From assembly GCA_016719465.1 (NCBI GenBank), contig JADJYY010000030.1, forward strand, positions 1-17,678: a stretch of 17,678 nucleotides of DNA, written 5' to 3'. The position numbers and the translations under genes are program-made. The stretch is from Hydrogenophilales bacterium (GTDB lineage: Bacteria > Pseudomonadota > Gammaproteobacteria > Burkholderiales > Thiobacillaceae). Position 1 is the stretch's first letter. Each line of letters begins with the position of its first letter. Below, piece after piece: positions 1-7,975 of this stretch. The notes under the pieces were generated by a model. That model was not told where the DNA came from and did not search any database. It was given only the letters and a program-made list of their open reading frames with translations.

Positions 1-2250
1 GCCAGATACGCCGCACCACACTTGTCGAGAACAACCGCTTCCGCTGGGAGCCCTCCATCAGCAATCCGGACCCGGCTACTCCCGATCCTCATCGCGGGTA
101 TTGGCGTCCCTTTCAGATCGCCTTTCTGCTCATGTCCTTGCGGGGCATCTGCGACCCGAAGCATGCCGACCGAGATACCGTGGACCTCATCTGGTTCCCC
201 ACCGGTGGCGGCAAGACCGAGGCATACCTTGGGCTGACGGCATTCACCATCTTCTTCAACCGGCTCTCCGGTCGGTTGCCAGGAGGCGCGGATGTACTCA
301 TGCGGTACACACTACGTTTGCTTACTGCCCAGCAATTCCAGCGTGCGGCCTTGCTGTTCTGCGCCATGGAGTACCTACGCAGGGGAAATTCGACTCTGGG
401 CAGCAAGCCTTTCCGTTTGGGCCTCTGGGTTGGTAGCGCAACCACACCCAACAAGCGTGCGGATGCGGTCCAGAAGCTGAAGAAGCTTGAAAATGACGCC
501 ACAGCCAGAGAATCCCTTCATTCTCTTGAAATGCCCTTGGTGTGGCGCACGCTTCGGCCCCAATGATGCTGCCCCGGCTGGTGGCAGGCGGAACAGGAAT
601 AGAGCAGAGGATGGCACCTCTTCCGTGACAGGTTATTACCGGCACGGCACGGGCACGGCACAAACCGTGGTCTATCGTTGTCCGGATCATGAGTGCGAGT
701 TTGGCAAAGCATTGGCACCGGGCGTACACCGCGATCCGTTGCCTGTCACAGTCATCGACGAAGACCTGATCGAATCCCCACCCAACCTGCTCATTGGTAC
801 GGTGGACAAGTTCGCGATGCTGGCCTGGAAACCAGCGCTACGGAAATTTTTTGGCATCGAGAAAGATGGGCAGCATCTTCATGAGCCGCCTACCCTGGTT
901 ATTCAGGATGAGCTGCATCTGATCTCCGGCCCGCTGGGAACCATGGTTGGGGCTTATGAAACCGTCATTGACCGGCTCTGTCGAGAGCATGGTATCGGCA
1001 GGATAGGTCCGAAGATCATCGCCTCCACCGCGACCATCAGTCGGGCAAACGAACAGATTGCGCATCTCTACGCCAGAAGTTCCGTGTTGCTGTTCCCACC
1101 TTCCGGCCTTGAGGCGGGAGATTCATTCTTTGCCCGGGAAGATCGCTGGCCTGATGGCAGCCTCAAGCCAGGCAGGCTATATGCTGGTGTGATGGCACCG
1201 GGGCATGGGTCATTTCAAACAACTCAAGCGCGTGTCTTTGCGATGTTGATGCAGGGCGCAGCAATCATGGATACAGATGATGCTGGCCGCGACCCTTGGT
1301 GGACCCTCCTTTGTTTTTTTAACTCACTTCGTGAACTTGGCGGCGCGGCCACTCTCTTCGTTGCCGATGCCAGAGATTACCTGCGGGTAATTATCGACAG
1401 GATGGGCATCAGTTACGAGATGATACGCAGCCCCTTTACATCCGAACTAACGAGCCGCATCCGTAGTGATGACATTCCCAAGGAACTGGCGCGACTGGAG
1501 TTGTCATTCAGCACAGCCAGATTGCGCACACGTGACGCGGCAATAAGTGAAAGGCCGGTCGATGTTTGTCTGGCCTCCAACATCATCGAGGTTGGTGTGG
1601 ATATCCCACGCCTTTCCTTGATGGCTATCGTTGGTCAGCCCAAGACCACCTCACAGTACATCCAGGTTTCCAGTCGGATAGGACGGGACAGGGAGAAGCC
1701 CGGATTGGTAACTGTGCTATATGGACAAAGCAAGCCACGGGATCGCAGCCACTACGAGCGCTTCCGCAGCTATCACCAACGGTTGTATGCCCAAGTAGAA
1801 CCGACCAGCGTCACCCCCTTCAGCTTGCCGGCAGTGGACCGGGCATTGCATGGAATTATTGTCGCCGCAGTTCGCCAGTTGGGTGACCAAGAGAGGGAAG
1901 GCGAACATGCAGACCCCTTTCCTTTGGCAGTTGGGGTGCAGCTGCGCGCTATCATCGAGGACATGGTGAGGAAAAGGGTCGATTTCGTGACCGGCGGAGT
2001 AGAGACGTCTGTGGTCATGGATCGGCTTAAGAAACGCCTGGATGAATGGCGAACCTGGAATCCAGATGCTTACGGTGGCTTTGGCACTCTGCCGGAGCAC
2101 CCACCTCTCATGCATCCTGCAGGTGCCAATCCGCCGGCCGAGTGGAACAACCACAGCTGGCCAACCTTGTCCTCGTTGCGTGATGTCGACTCCAGTTGCG
2201 AAGCAGACGTGACCAGCTGGTTCAATCGCACCCAGGAGGAACTGCCATGA
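1..2250 (+). pseudogene. drmA: DISARM helicase DrmA, 3' part, one +1 frameshift
   Basis: SF2-type helicase of the DISARM anti-phage system, thought to act with DrmB on incoming unmethylated DNA. The reading frame is open from nucleotide 3, so the gene starts upstream of the window. Visible motifs are Walker A (TGGGKTEA, lysine codon at 213), a CPWCG...CPDHEC zinc-ribbon-like segment (about 529-700), a DEAH-box variant DELH (907-918), STATI (1024-1038), motif V IIEVGVDIP (about 1582-1608) and motif VI QVSSRIGR (about 1663-1686). The N-terminal frame runs to a stop at 566, while homologous sequence continues one frame over from about 487. Removing one A from the AAAA at 490-493 joins the halves as KKLE/MTPQPENPFILLKCPWCG. 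The exact shift point is uncertain within about 486-500. The stop overlaps the drmB ATG. The family assignment is firm. Whether the frameshift is real decay or a sequencing error cannot be told here. Confidence 0.85.
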
Positions 2251-4388
2251 GCCGGCCCATCCGCAGGACCCAGGCTATCGCACCTTTCGGGCCAGGTGCC
2301 ATGGTGGATTTTCCGGGCCCGGTATCGCTGATCCATGCAGGTCTGGATGCATGGCCATATGAGGAAGCCAACCTGGAGCATCGCGAATTTCGTATCGACG
2401 ATGAACGTCGGCTGGCAAGGCGGCTGGGTGTGGATTTCTTCGTCCAGCCCCCGGATTTTCGCCGGCCTGATCGGAATGGTGGGCAGCAGCGGAATCTTAA
2501 TCTCATGCTGCCCTTTCTACGATTTCCACTCTGGCATGTCTGCCCCCGGTGTGGGCGAATGCACAAGGGCCGCTACCACGACCGCGATGCACCAATCTGC
2601 GAAGGACCAATAGCAACCGGTAGCGAGGCTGGCAACAGGCATCCACGGCGCAAGACTTTTCAGGTGCGTTTCGTTGCCGCGTGTACGAAAGGCCATATCC
2701 AGGATTTCCCGTGGGTGGAATGGGTGTTCGAAGGCAAGCCGTCCGGCTGGAAGCCAGATGGGGTGGATCGCTGGTTGCGCATGACAAGTTCGGGGAGTGC
2801 CTCCCTCGCCGGTGTTGCTGTTCAGGCAGAGGAACGGGGCGAGAATGGGCGATCCAGGGTGGTGGCAAGACGTACGCTTGCAGGTGCTATCACAAGCACT
2901 GCAGACCCATCTGGCGGAGAGAACGACAATACTCCGTTGAGCCAATTGGGAGTGAATTGCACTGGCGTCAATCCGGTCCTGGCCATCGGCACCGAGCTGA
3001 GGCCTGCCCCCGGCAACTGCGGCAAACCCCTGTTCGCACTGCTCAAGAGCGCAGCGAACCTCTATTTCCCGTCAGTGGTCAGTTCCATCTATATCCCGGA
3101 CATTGACGACAAGGCGCTTTCCCAGGATGTGCTCGATCTGCTGGATGATCGGGATATCAAGAACCGGTTGCGTGCAGGTGCCATGGACGCCGACAACGGG
3201 CAAGTGAGCCTTCGGTCAGCTACCAACGCACTGGCCACCTATCACCCCGAATCGGCAGTGCAGCCAGCCATTCTGGCCGAGGCAGCCAATCGCCATCTCC
3301 TGCATGGCATCCTTCTTGATGATCGAAAGACCAGGACATTCCTGGATCAGCGTATCAAGACCGACCCAGATGGCACGCTGTCGCTGGAAGCTGTCGATGC
3401 AGCTGTCAGAAGCTTGAATTGGGGGGTTGACCCTGCTCTTCTATTGGATGCGCTTCGCTCACACTTCGCCAGCAACGGGCAAAGCAAATCGCAAGTTGGT
3501 GTCGAATCAGAAGTGGAGGAAGCCAGCTATCGCCAGCAGGAGTACTGCGTTTTTTCCCGTGATCTTCAGGTTGGTTATCCCAAGACAGATTTGGATATTC
3601 GTGGAGCCGATCTGAGTAAATACGGGCCTTTGTCACGAGATGCATTCAGCCGAATTGCACTCCTGCACAAACTGCGGGAAACCCGTGCTTTTGAAGGATT
3701 TTCCCGTATCTATTCCACCGGCCTGACCCGTATAGAGCAACGAGCATTGTTCATGGAGCAGCCCAAGCACTGGCTACCTGCGATCGTGGTAAGGGGTGAA
3801 GGAATATTTCTCCAGTTTTCCGAGACCCGCTTGCAGGAATGGATGAACCAATACGGTGATGACCTTGTTCGCCGGCTTTCTCTTATGAGGATGAACCTGG
3901 ATGCTTTGGCAACTAGGCGGCATCAGGAATTACGGCTCATAACGCCCAGATTTGTATTGCTGCATACCTTTGCCCACCTGTTGATCAATCAGCTTGTACA
4001 GGATTGCGGATATGGTTCGGCTTCGTTGCGAGAGCGTATCTACTCAGCTGATGGAGAGAACCCCATGGCGGGCATCCTGATATATACGGCTGCGGGTGAT
4101 TCGGAAGGCACCATGGGTGGATTGGTGCGTATGGGTCAGCCTGATCGACTTGAAGAAGTAATCAGGAGGGCGCTGGACAAGGCCCGCTGGTGCTCAACTG
4201 ATCCGGTATGTATCGAGAGCCATGGACAGGGACCGGATAACTGCAATCTGGCTGCCTGCCATTCCTGCGCCTTATTGCCTGAAACTTCCTGTGAGGAACA
4301 AAACCGACTGCTGGACCGTGGCGTGGTCATCGGTACCATTGACAAGCCTGGATTGGGGTTTTTTACATCTGAAATGGGCCAGCCGTGA
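2247..4388 (+). CDS. drmB: DISARM protein DrmB (DUF1998 domain)
   Basis: Core DISARM component that partners the DrmA helicase. The 713-residue frame is intact. I chose the ATG at 2247 because GGAGGA (2235-2240) sits six bases upstream and the ATG overlaps the drmA stop as ATGA; the frame stays open further upstream but has no comparable ribosome site. The N-terminus MSRPIRRTQAIAPFGPGAM followed by VDFPGPVSLIHAGLDAWP is characteristic of DrmB. A CPRCG knuckle lies at residues 99-103. The C-terminal DUF1998 domain begins near residue 572 (HTFAHLLINQL) and includes a GTMGGLVRMG stretch and a cysteine cluster at about residues 649-682 (CSTDPVC, CNLAACHSC, SCEE), which probably binds metal. It overlaps the downstream methylase start by four bases (GTGA). 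The biochemical role of DrmB is known only in outline from the family. Confidence 0.9.
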   Translation: MSRPIRRTQAIAPFGPGAMVDFPGPVSLIHAGLDAWPYEEANLEHREFRIDDERRLARRLGVDFFVQPPDFRRPDRNGGQQRNLNLMLPFLRFPLWHVCPRCGRMHKGRYHDRDAPICEGPIATGSEAGNRHPRRKTFQVRFVAACTKGHIQDFPWVEWVFEGKPSGWKPDGVDRWLRMTSSGSASLAGVAVQAEERGENGRSRVVARRTLAGAITSTADPSGGENDNTPLSQLGVNCTGVNPVLAIGTELRPAPGNCGKPLFALLKSAANLYFPSVVSSIYIPDIDDKALSQDVLDLLDDRDIKNRLRAGAMDADNGQVSLRSATNALATYHPESAVQPAILAEAANRHLLHGILLDDRKTRTFLDQRIKTDPDGTLSLEAVDAAVRSLNWGVDPALLLDALRSHFASNGQSKSQVGVESEVEEASYRQQEYCVFSRDLQVGYPKTDLDIRGADLSKYGPLSRDAFSRIALLHKLRETRAFEGFSRIYSTGLTRIEQRALFMEQPKHWLPAIVVRGEGIFLQFSETRLQEWMNQYGDDLVRRLSLMRMNLDALATRRHQELRLITPRFVLLHTFAHLLINQLVQDCGYGSASLRERIYSADGENPMAGILIYTAAGDSEGTMGGLVRMGQPDRLEEVIRRALDKARWCSTDPVCIESHGQGPDNCNLAACHSCALLPETSCEEQNRLLDRGVVIGTIDKPGLGFFTSEMGQP

Positions 4389-5966
4389 TATCTGTAATTG
4401 ATCTCTTTTCCGGCCCCGGTGGGCTGGCAGAAGGTTTTGGGTCACTTCGTGATGACGATGAAGAATGCTTGTTCGACATCCGCGCCTCATTCGAGAAGGA
4501 GGTGGTTGCTCACCGCACCCTCTCGCTGAGAGCTTTTTATCGCGCCTTCGGTCACCCGAGCGATGTTCCCGGCGCTTACTACGATTACCTTCGCGGCAAG
4601 ATTTCCAGGGAAGATCTGCTGGAAAATCCCCGTTTCCTCGCCCAAGCCAACAGGGCAAAGGAAGAGGCTCACTGCCATGAACTCGGTGTGACACCTTCCG
4701 AGAAAATTGACCAGATAATCTCCCAATCTCTGAATGGTGACGAACCTTGGGTTCTGATCGGCGGTCCGCCATGCCAAGTCTATTCGGTAGTGGGGAGGTC
4801 TCGATGGCGGCGTGAAAATGTCGAGAAATTCGAAAGTGACCACCGCCATTTCCTATACAAGGAATACCTTCGGATCATTCAGCAATTCCAGCCTTCCATT
4901 TTCGTTATGGAAAATGTCAGGGGGGTATTGTCTTCAACCCATGGTGGGAGCCCCATTTTCCAGAGGATTCTGGATGATCTTTCAAATCCCTCCCCTGGGC
5001 TCCGCTATGAAATCCGCTCATTCAATTTCCCTAGGGATGTGCTGATTACCGACCCGATGGACTTCGTTGTCCAGGCCGAAAATCACGGCCTCCCGCAAGC
5101 TCGGCACAGGGTAATGCTGCTCGGGGTTCGTGAGGACATTCGGGAGCGACAGCACCGGCCACTTGAAAAAAACCTGCCCATTTCGGTTAAGGAAGCAATT
5201 GGAGACATTCCGGCCATAAGGAGCTTCCATTTCCCGTGGCGGGGATTCACTGGATGGCTGGAAAGGAATATTCGACGAATTGCTGGTACTTCTTGCAAGG
5301 ACAACACCGGAAACCAGCGAATTTGTGAAGAGGGAATTCGATCTGTCGCTGGCAGGCTGGTCGATACCACTGAGTACGGGGCAACGCTATATCCATGCCC
5401 CGGATAACAGACCTGCCAAGATGCCGGCGACACTGGCACACTGGATTCTTGACGAACGGCTGGAAGGGTATATCCAGCATGAGGCCCGTAGTCACATGAA
5501 ACCCGATCTGCTCCGATATCTTTATGCAGCCTGTTACGCCAGACGGTTTGGTGTCTCGCCAAAAGGTAGACGAGTTTCCTGATGCACTTCTGCCCTAAGC
5601 ACGGAAATGTGCATTCCGCGCAAGTGCCTTTTTCGTGATCGCTTCCGGGTCCAGCTCGCGAATCAGCCATCCTCGACGGTGGTCTCGCATATCTCCAAGG
5701 ATGGCCATTACTACATCCACTACGATCCTGCGCAGTGTAGAAGTCTGACCGTCAGGGAAGCGGCCCGTTTGCAGACATTTCCGGACAACTACTTGTTCGA
5801 AGGCAATAGAACAGAGCAATACTGGCAGGTTGGCAACGCTGTGCCGCCAATGTTGGCCAGGCAGGTGTCGCGCGTGGTTGCTGACCTGCTACTGGATGGA
5901 TCATTGCTGAACCATCGGGCTGTGCCGGATAAGGATGCCGACCTCTTTGCTGATATCCACACATGA
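4385..5966 (+). pseudogene. drmMII: DISARM 5-methylcytosine methyltransferase DrmMII, four +1 frameshifts
   Basis: C5-cytosine DNA methyltransferase expected to mark host DNA against its own DISARM. The start is GTG at 4385, overlapping the drmB stop. In the first frame: motif I DLFSGPGG (residues 6-13), catalytic motif IV GGPPCQVYS (Cys130, codon 4772-4774), motif VI ENV (176-178) and motif VIII QARHRVMLLG. The target-recognition region is then broken. The likely reading is RSSISRGGDS (extra T at 5225-5226), ...GVSPKVDEFPDALLP (extra A at 5561-5564), KHGNVHSAQVPF (extra T at about 5596) and RDRFRVQLANQP (extra T in 5629-5633). The last frame carries motif IX REAARLQTFPDNY and motif X QVGNAVPP. 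Removing four bases leaves 1578 nt, an exact 525-residue enzyme. As written the protein stops at 5407 without motifs IX and X, so it should be inactive. The stop overlaps the vsr ATG. Confidence 0.85.
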
Positions 5967-6436
5967 TCGATGTAGTGGATAGCGAAACCCGTTCAAGAAT
6001 GATGGCGGGGATCAGGGGGAAGAACACTCGACCTGAAATGCTCGTTCGAAGATTCCTGCATGGACACGGATTCCGTTATCGACTTCATGTGAAGCGTTTG
6101 CCAGGGCAACCAGACCTTGCCCTGCCGAAGTGGAGGGTGGCCATCCTTGTGCACGGATGTTTCTGGCACCGCCATGAAGGTTGTCGATACAGCACCATGC
6201 CAACCAGTAACGTCGAGCGCTGGAGGATGAAATTCCAGGAAAATGTCGCACGCGATCAAAGGAACGTGCGTGAAATGCTTGACTCCGGGTGGAGCGTGAT
6301 AATCCTTTGGGAATGCGGCCTGAGGGCTGTAAGAATGGGTAGGGAAACCCTGAATTGGTTGCCCGAGCAAATCATGAATGCTGCCCCTTCGAGCTTGAGG
6401 GAATGGCCGGCTACTCCAGCATCAACATCAAGGTAA
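5963..6436 (+). CDS. vsr: Very short patch repair endonuclease (Vsr)
   Basis: Vsr nicks 5' of the T in T:G mismatches produced by deamination of 5-methylcytosine, starting repair back to C:G. The 157-residue protein is a full-length match to the family: SETRSRMMAGIRGKNTRPE near the N-terminus, catalytic Asp51 in PGQPDLAL, the HGCFWHRH segment with His64, His69 and His71, and LWECGLR near the end. Cys74 and Cys118, with His71, are the likely zinc ligands by analogy with the E. coli enzyme. The ATG at 5963 overlaps the methylase stop as ATGA, so it is coupled to drmMII, which fits repair at that methylase's own sites. It is intact although the methylase upstream is broken. It ends 27 bp before the convergent yecA-family stop and I see no terminator between them. 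Confidence 0.93.
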   Translation: MIDVVDSETRSRMMAGIRGKNTRPEMLVRRFLHGHGFRYRLHVKRLPGQPDLALPKWRVAILVHGCFWHRHEGCRYSTMPTSNVERWRMKFQENVARDQRNVREMLDSGWSVIILWECGLRAVRMGRETLNWLPEQIMNAAPSSLREWPATPASTSR

Positions 6437-6463
6437 AGCTTTCCTGTGCTGTTTATAGAGAAT

Positions 6464-7168
6464 TCAGTGCAGCTTCTCCCCACTCCCGCAACACTTCTTG
6501 TACTTCTTCCCGCTCCCGCACGGGCATAGGTCATTGCGCCCCACCTTGGCGGTTTCCCGGCGGTAGGTGGCGGCTTCCTTGCGCTGGGGCAGCCAGTAGT
6601 CGCGGATGCCGATGACGCAGGGGCCGATGGCGTCGGCGAAGTCCTGGTGCCGGTCGGCCAGGGCCTGGTTTTCCTTGAGTTCGTTCCAGCCTTCCTCGGT
6701 GCCGTAGAGCAGCATGGGGGTGAGCAGGCCGCCGGCTTCCTGGGTGTCGGCTGCCACCATCGGTTGCCAGCCTTCCGGGTCGAGCTGGATGGCGCGGATG
6801 AAGCCCATGCACCACTCGTCCAGGATGGGGACGGGCTTGCCCTCGTGCTGGCTCTGGTAGATGAGCGGGTCGTAGGCGTCGATCTCTTCGTGCAGGTCCT
6901 GGACGCGGTCGTTGTACATCCGCATGACCAGGCCGAGGATGCGCCGCGTCTGCTCGGCGGAATCCCAGACCATTTCCTCTTCCTCCGTCTCGCCCCAGAT
7001 CGCGGGCAGCCACTGGCTGGGCATGATGGTGTTGGGGCCGATGACCAGGGCGGTGAGGAAGCCGTCCAGCATGGCGATGTCCATGCATTCCTCGGGGGTG
7101 GCGTCGGACAAGAGGAATTGGTCGAGTTCGTCGAGTTCTTCGTCGGTGAGGGGGGTGTCGGGGTTCAT
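6464..7168 (-). CDS. YecA/UPF0149-family protein with C-terminal SEC-C motif
   Basis: A 234-residue protein of the YgfB/YecA (UPF0149) family. The N-terminal helical region starts MNPDTPLTDEELDELDQFL and contains the family signature AMLDGFLTALVIGP. The C-terminus is a SEC-C zinc motif, NDLCPCGSGKKYKKCCG, as found at the end of SecA. The cellular role is not established for the family; the SEC-C motif suggests binding to a ribosome or secretion partner. I chose the ATG at 7168 (complement of 7166-7168) over an in-frame start at 7201 because GAGGA lies at proper spacing on the coding strand and the conserved domain begins there. The ribbon-helix-helix gene upstream ends 29 bp before it, so the two may be co-transcribed. 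It converges with vsr and has clearly higher GC than the defence genes. Confidence 0.85.
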   Translation of the reverse strand: MNPDTPLTDEELDELDQFLLSDATPEECMDIAMLDGFLTALVIGPNTIMPSQWLPAIWGETEEEEMVWDSAEQTRRILGLVMRMYNDRVQDLHEEIDAYDPLIYQSQHEGKPVPILDEWCMGFIRAIQLDPEGWQPMVAADTQEAGGLLTPMLLYGTEEGWNELKENQALADRHQDFADAIGPCVIGIRDYWLPQRKEAATYRRETAKVGRNDLCPCGSGKKYKKCCGSGEKLH

Positions 7169-7197
7169 GGTGGAGTTCCTCGATGCATATGGACTGG

Positions 7198-7440
7198 TCA
7201 AGGTGACGGCGCACAGAAACCGCCTAAAGGGACGTGCCGGAAGACGTCCTCGTCGGTGAGATAGCCGGCGACCTCGGCGTGGCGCAGGGCCTGGGCGCGC
7301 AGGATATGGAAGCGGCGGATGGACAGTTGCCAGCGCAGCATCTCTCGCGCCAGGTCGCTCTTGGTGCGATGGGATGCCTCGGCGAGGCGGGTCAGTTCTG
7401 TTTCCATGCGCTCATCGATACGTATTGTCAGCGTTGCCAT
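7198..7440 (-). CDS. Ribbon-helix-helix (CopG-like) DNA-binding protein
   Basis: An 80-residue protein whose first half, ATLTIRIDERMETELTRLAE then ASHRTKSDLARE, reads as a ribbon-helix-helix fold: a short beta strand with alternating residues (TLTIRI) and then two helices. Such proteins are dimeric repressors, often antitoxins that bind their own promoter. The C-terminal part (AEVAGYLTDEDVFRHV) resembles the toxin-contacting tail of antitoxins, but no toxin-sized ParE or PIN partner follows; the next gene is the YecA-family protein. The start ATG (7440) has GAGGA upstream on the coding strand. It could therefore be an orphan antitoxin or a plain autoregulator. The fold assignment is fairly secure; the biological role is not. 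Confidence 0.75.
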   Translation of the reverse strand: MATLTIRIDERMETELTRLAEASHRTKSDLAREMLRWQLSIRRFHILRAQALRHAEVAGYLTDEDVFRHVPLGGFCAPSP

Positions 7441-7452
7441 GGAGATCCTCTT

Positions 7453-7465
7453 TTGTAGGTTGTAC
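7453..7465 (-). promoter_or_regulatory. Possible operator: tandem TTGTA hexamers upstream of the RHH gene
   Basis: Two near-identical hexamers, TTGTAG (7453-7458) and TTGTAC (7460-7465), lie 13-25 bp upstream of the RHH start codon. Ribbon-helix-helix dimers commonly bind short tandem or inverted sites in their own promoters. This is a weak, position-based suggestion. Confidence 0.25.
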
Positions 7466-7510
7466 TACGTCGCAACATGAACAAGCTGTTTCGTATAGGT
7501 GTTGAACTGA

Positions 7511-7536
7511 AAGGGGCACTGGATACGGCGCCCCTT
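7511..7536. repeat. Intergenic hairpin
   Basis: A perfect 7-bp inverted repeat, AAGGGGC (7511-7517) and GCCCCTT (7530-7536), with a 12-base loop. There is no T-run on either side, so it is not a convincing terminator. It lies directly before the REP-like pair. Confidence 0.45.
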
Positions 7537-7546
7537 GCCACTGGAT

Positions 7547-7631
7547 CGTCATACCGGCGCACGCCGGTATCCAGGACCTTGCTCAGCGTCCACTCGGAAC
7601 CCACTGGACCCCGGCCTTCGCCGGGGTGACG
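7547..7631. repeat. Pair of REP-like palindromic units in opposite orientation
   Basis: Two 28-bp units, at 7547-7574 (inverted) and 7604-7631 (direct), follow the same plan: CTGGA, a hairpin, then TGACG. Hairpin 1 is ATACCGGCG (7551-7559) / CGCCGGTAT (7562-7570). Hairpin 2 is CCCCGGC (7609-7615) / GCCGGGG (7620-7626). The stems differ in sequence but stay paired, and the flanking CTGGA and TGACG are kept. This is the typical head-to-head arrangement of REP elements in proteobacterial intergenic DNA. No REP-associated transposase is visible in the window. Confidence 0.75.
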
Positions 7632-7706
7632 GTCTTGCGCGGAGTGTGCCTCAACACCCTTTCAGAACGGCTTGCTACATGAATGGTGTTTTGGCTTGTC
7701 GTCGGT

Positions 7707-7804
7707 TACTGATTTTCTCGAAAGTAATGCCATATGCCGTCTTGCTGGCACTCTTCTCCCCACCCCAACCCTCCCCGCCAGCGGGGAGGGGGCCAACTCC
7801 TCCC
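7707..7804 (+). repeat. 98-bp dispersed repeat, copy 1
   Basis: This stretch matches 17439-17536 over 98 bp with one mismatch (A at 7732, C at 17464). It ends in a hairpin, CTCCCCGC / GCGGGGAG, with a 2-base loop. Copy 1 stops matching at 7804, just before the terminator and tRNA-Thr. It is probably a small non-autonomous mobile or REP-like element. It encodes nothing convincing. Confidence 0.85.
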
Positions 7805-7832
7805 ATCAGTCGTTAACGCGGACTGAACCAGG

Positions 7833-7867
7833 AAAAAAACGGCTTCCACTGGGAAGCCGCGATTTTT
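7833..7867 (-). terminator. Intrinsic terminator after tRNA-Thr, likely bidirectional
   Basis: A perfect 8-bp stem, CGGCTTCC (7840-7847) / GGAAGCCG (7852-7859), with a 4-base loop. On the minus strand it is followed by seven U (A-run at 7833-7839), the right layout to end transcription after tRNA-Thr and the sspB side. A T-run at 7863-7867 means it could also work on the plus strand. Confidence 0.8.
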
Positions 7868-7868
7868 C

Positions 7869-7944
<76 letters not shown>

Positions 7945-7975
7945 GTGTACGACGTATGGAGACGAGGGGCCGATA

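Noticed and set aside
490..5633. Programmed +1 frameshifting in drmA and drmMII
   Set aside because: Five separate shifts at ordinary short runs without a shared slippery site or stop context; error or decay is simpler.
6531..7214. Minus-strand frame of 227 codons overlapping the YecA-family gene
   Set aside because: Arg/Pro/His-rich out-of-frame shadow; the overlapping frame carries the conserved SEC-C motif.
7500..7804. CRISPR array
   Set aside because: The repeats here are two inverted REP units and one long element, without regularly spaced direct repeats and spacers.
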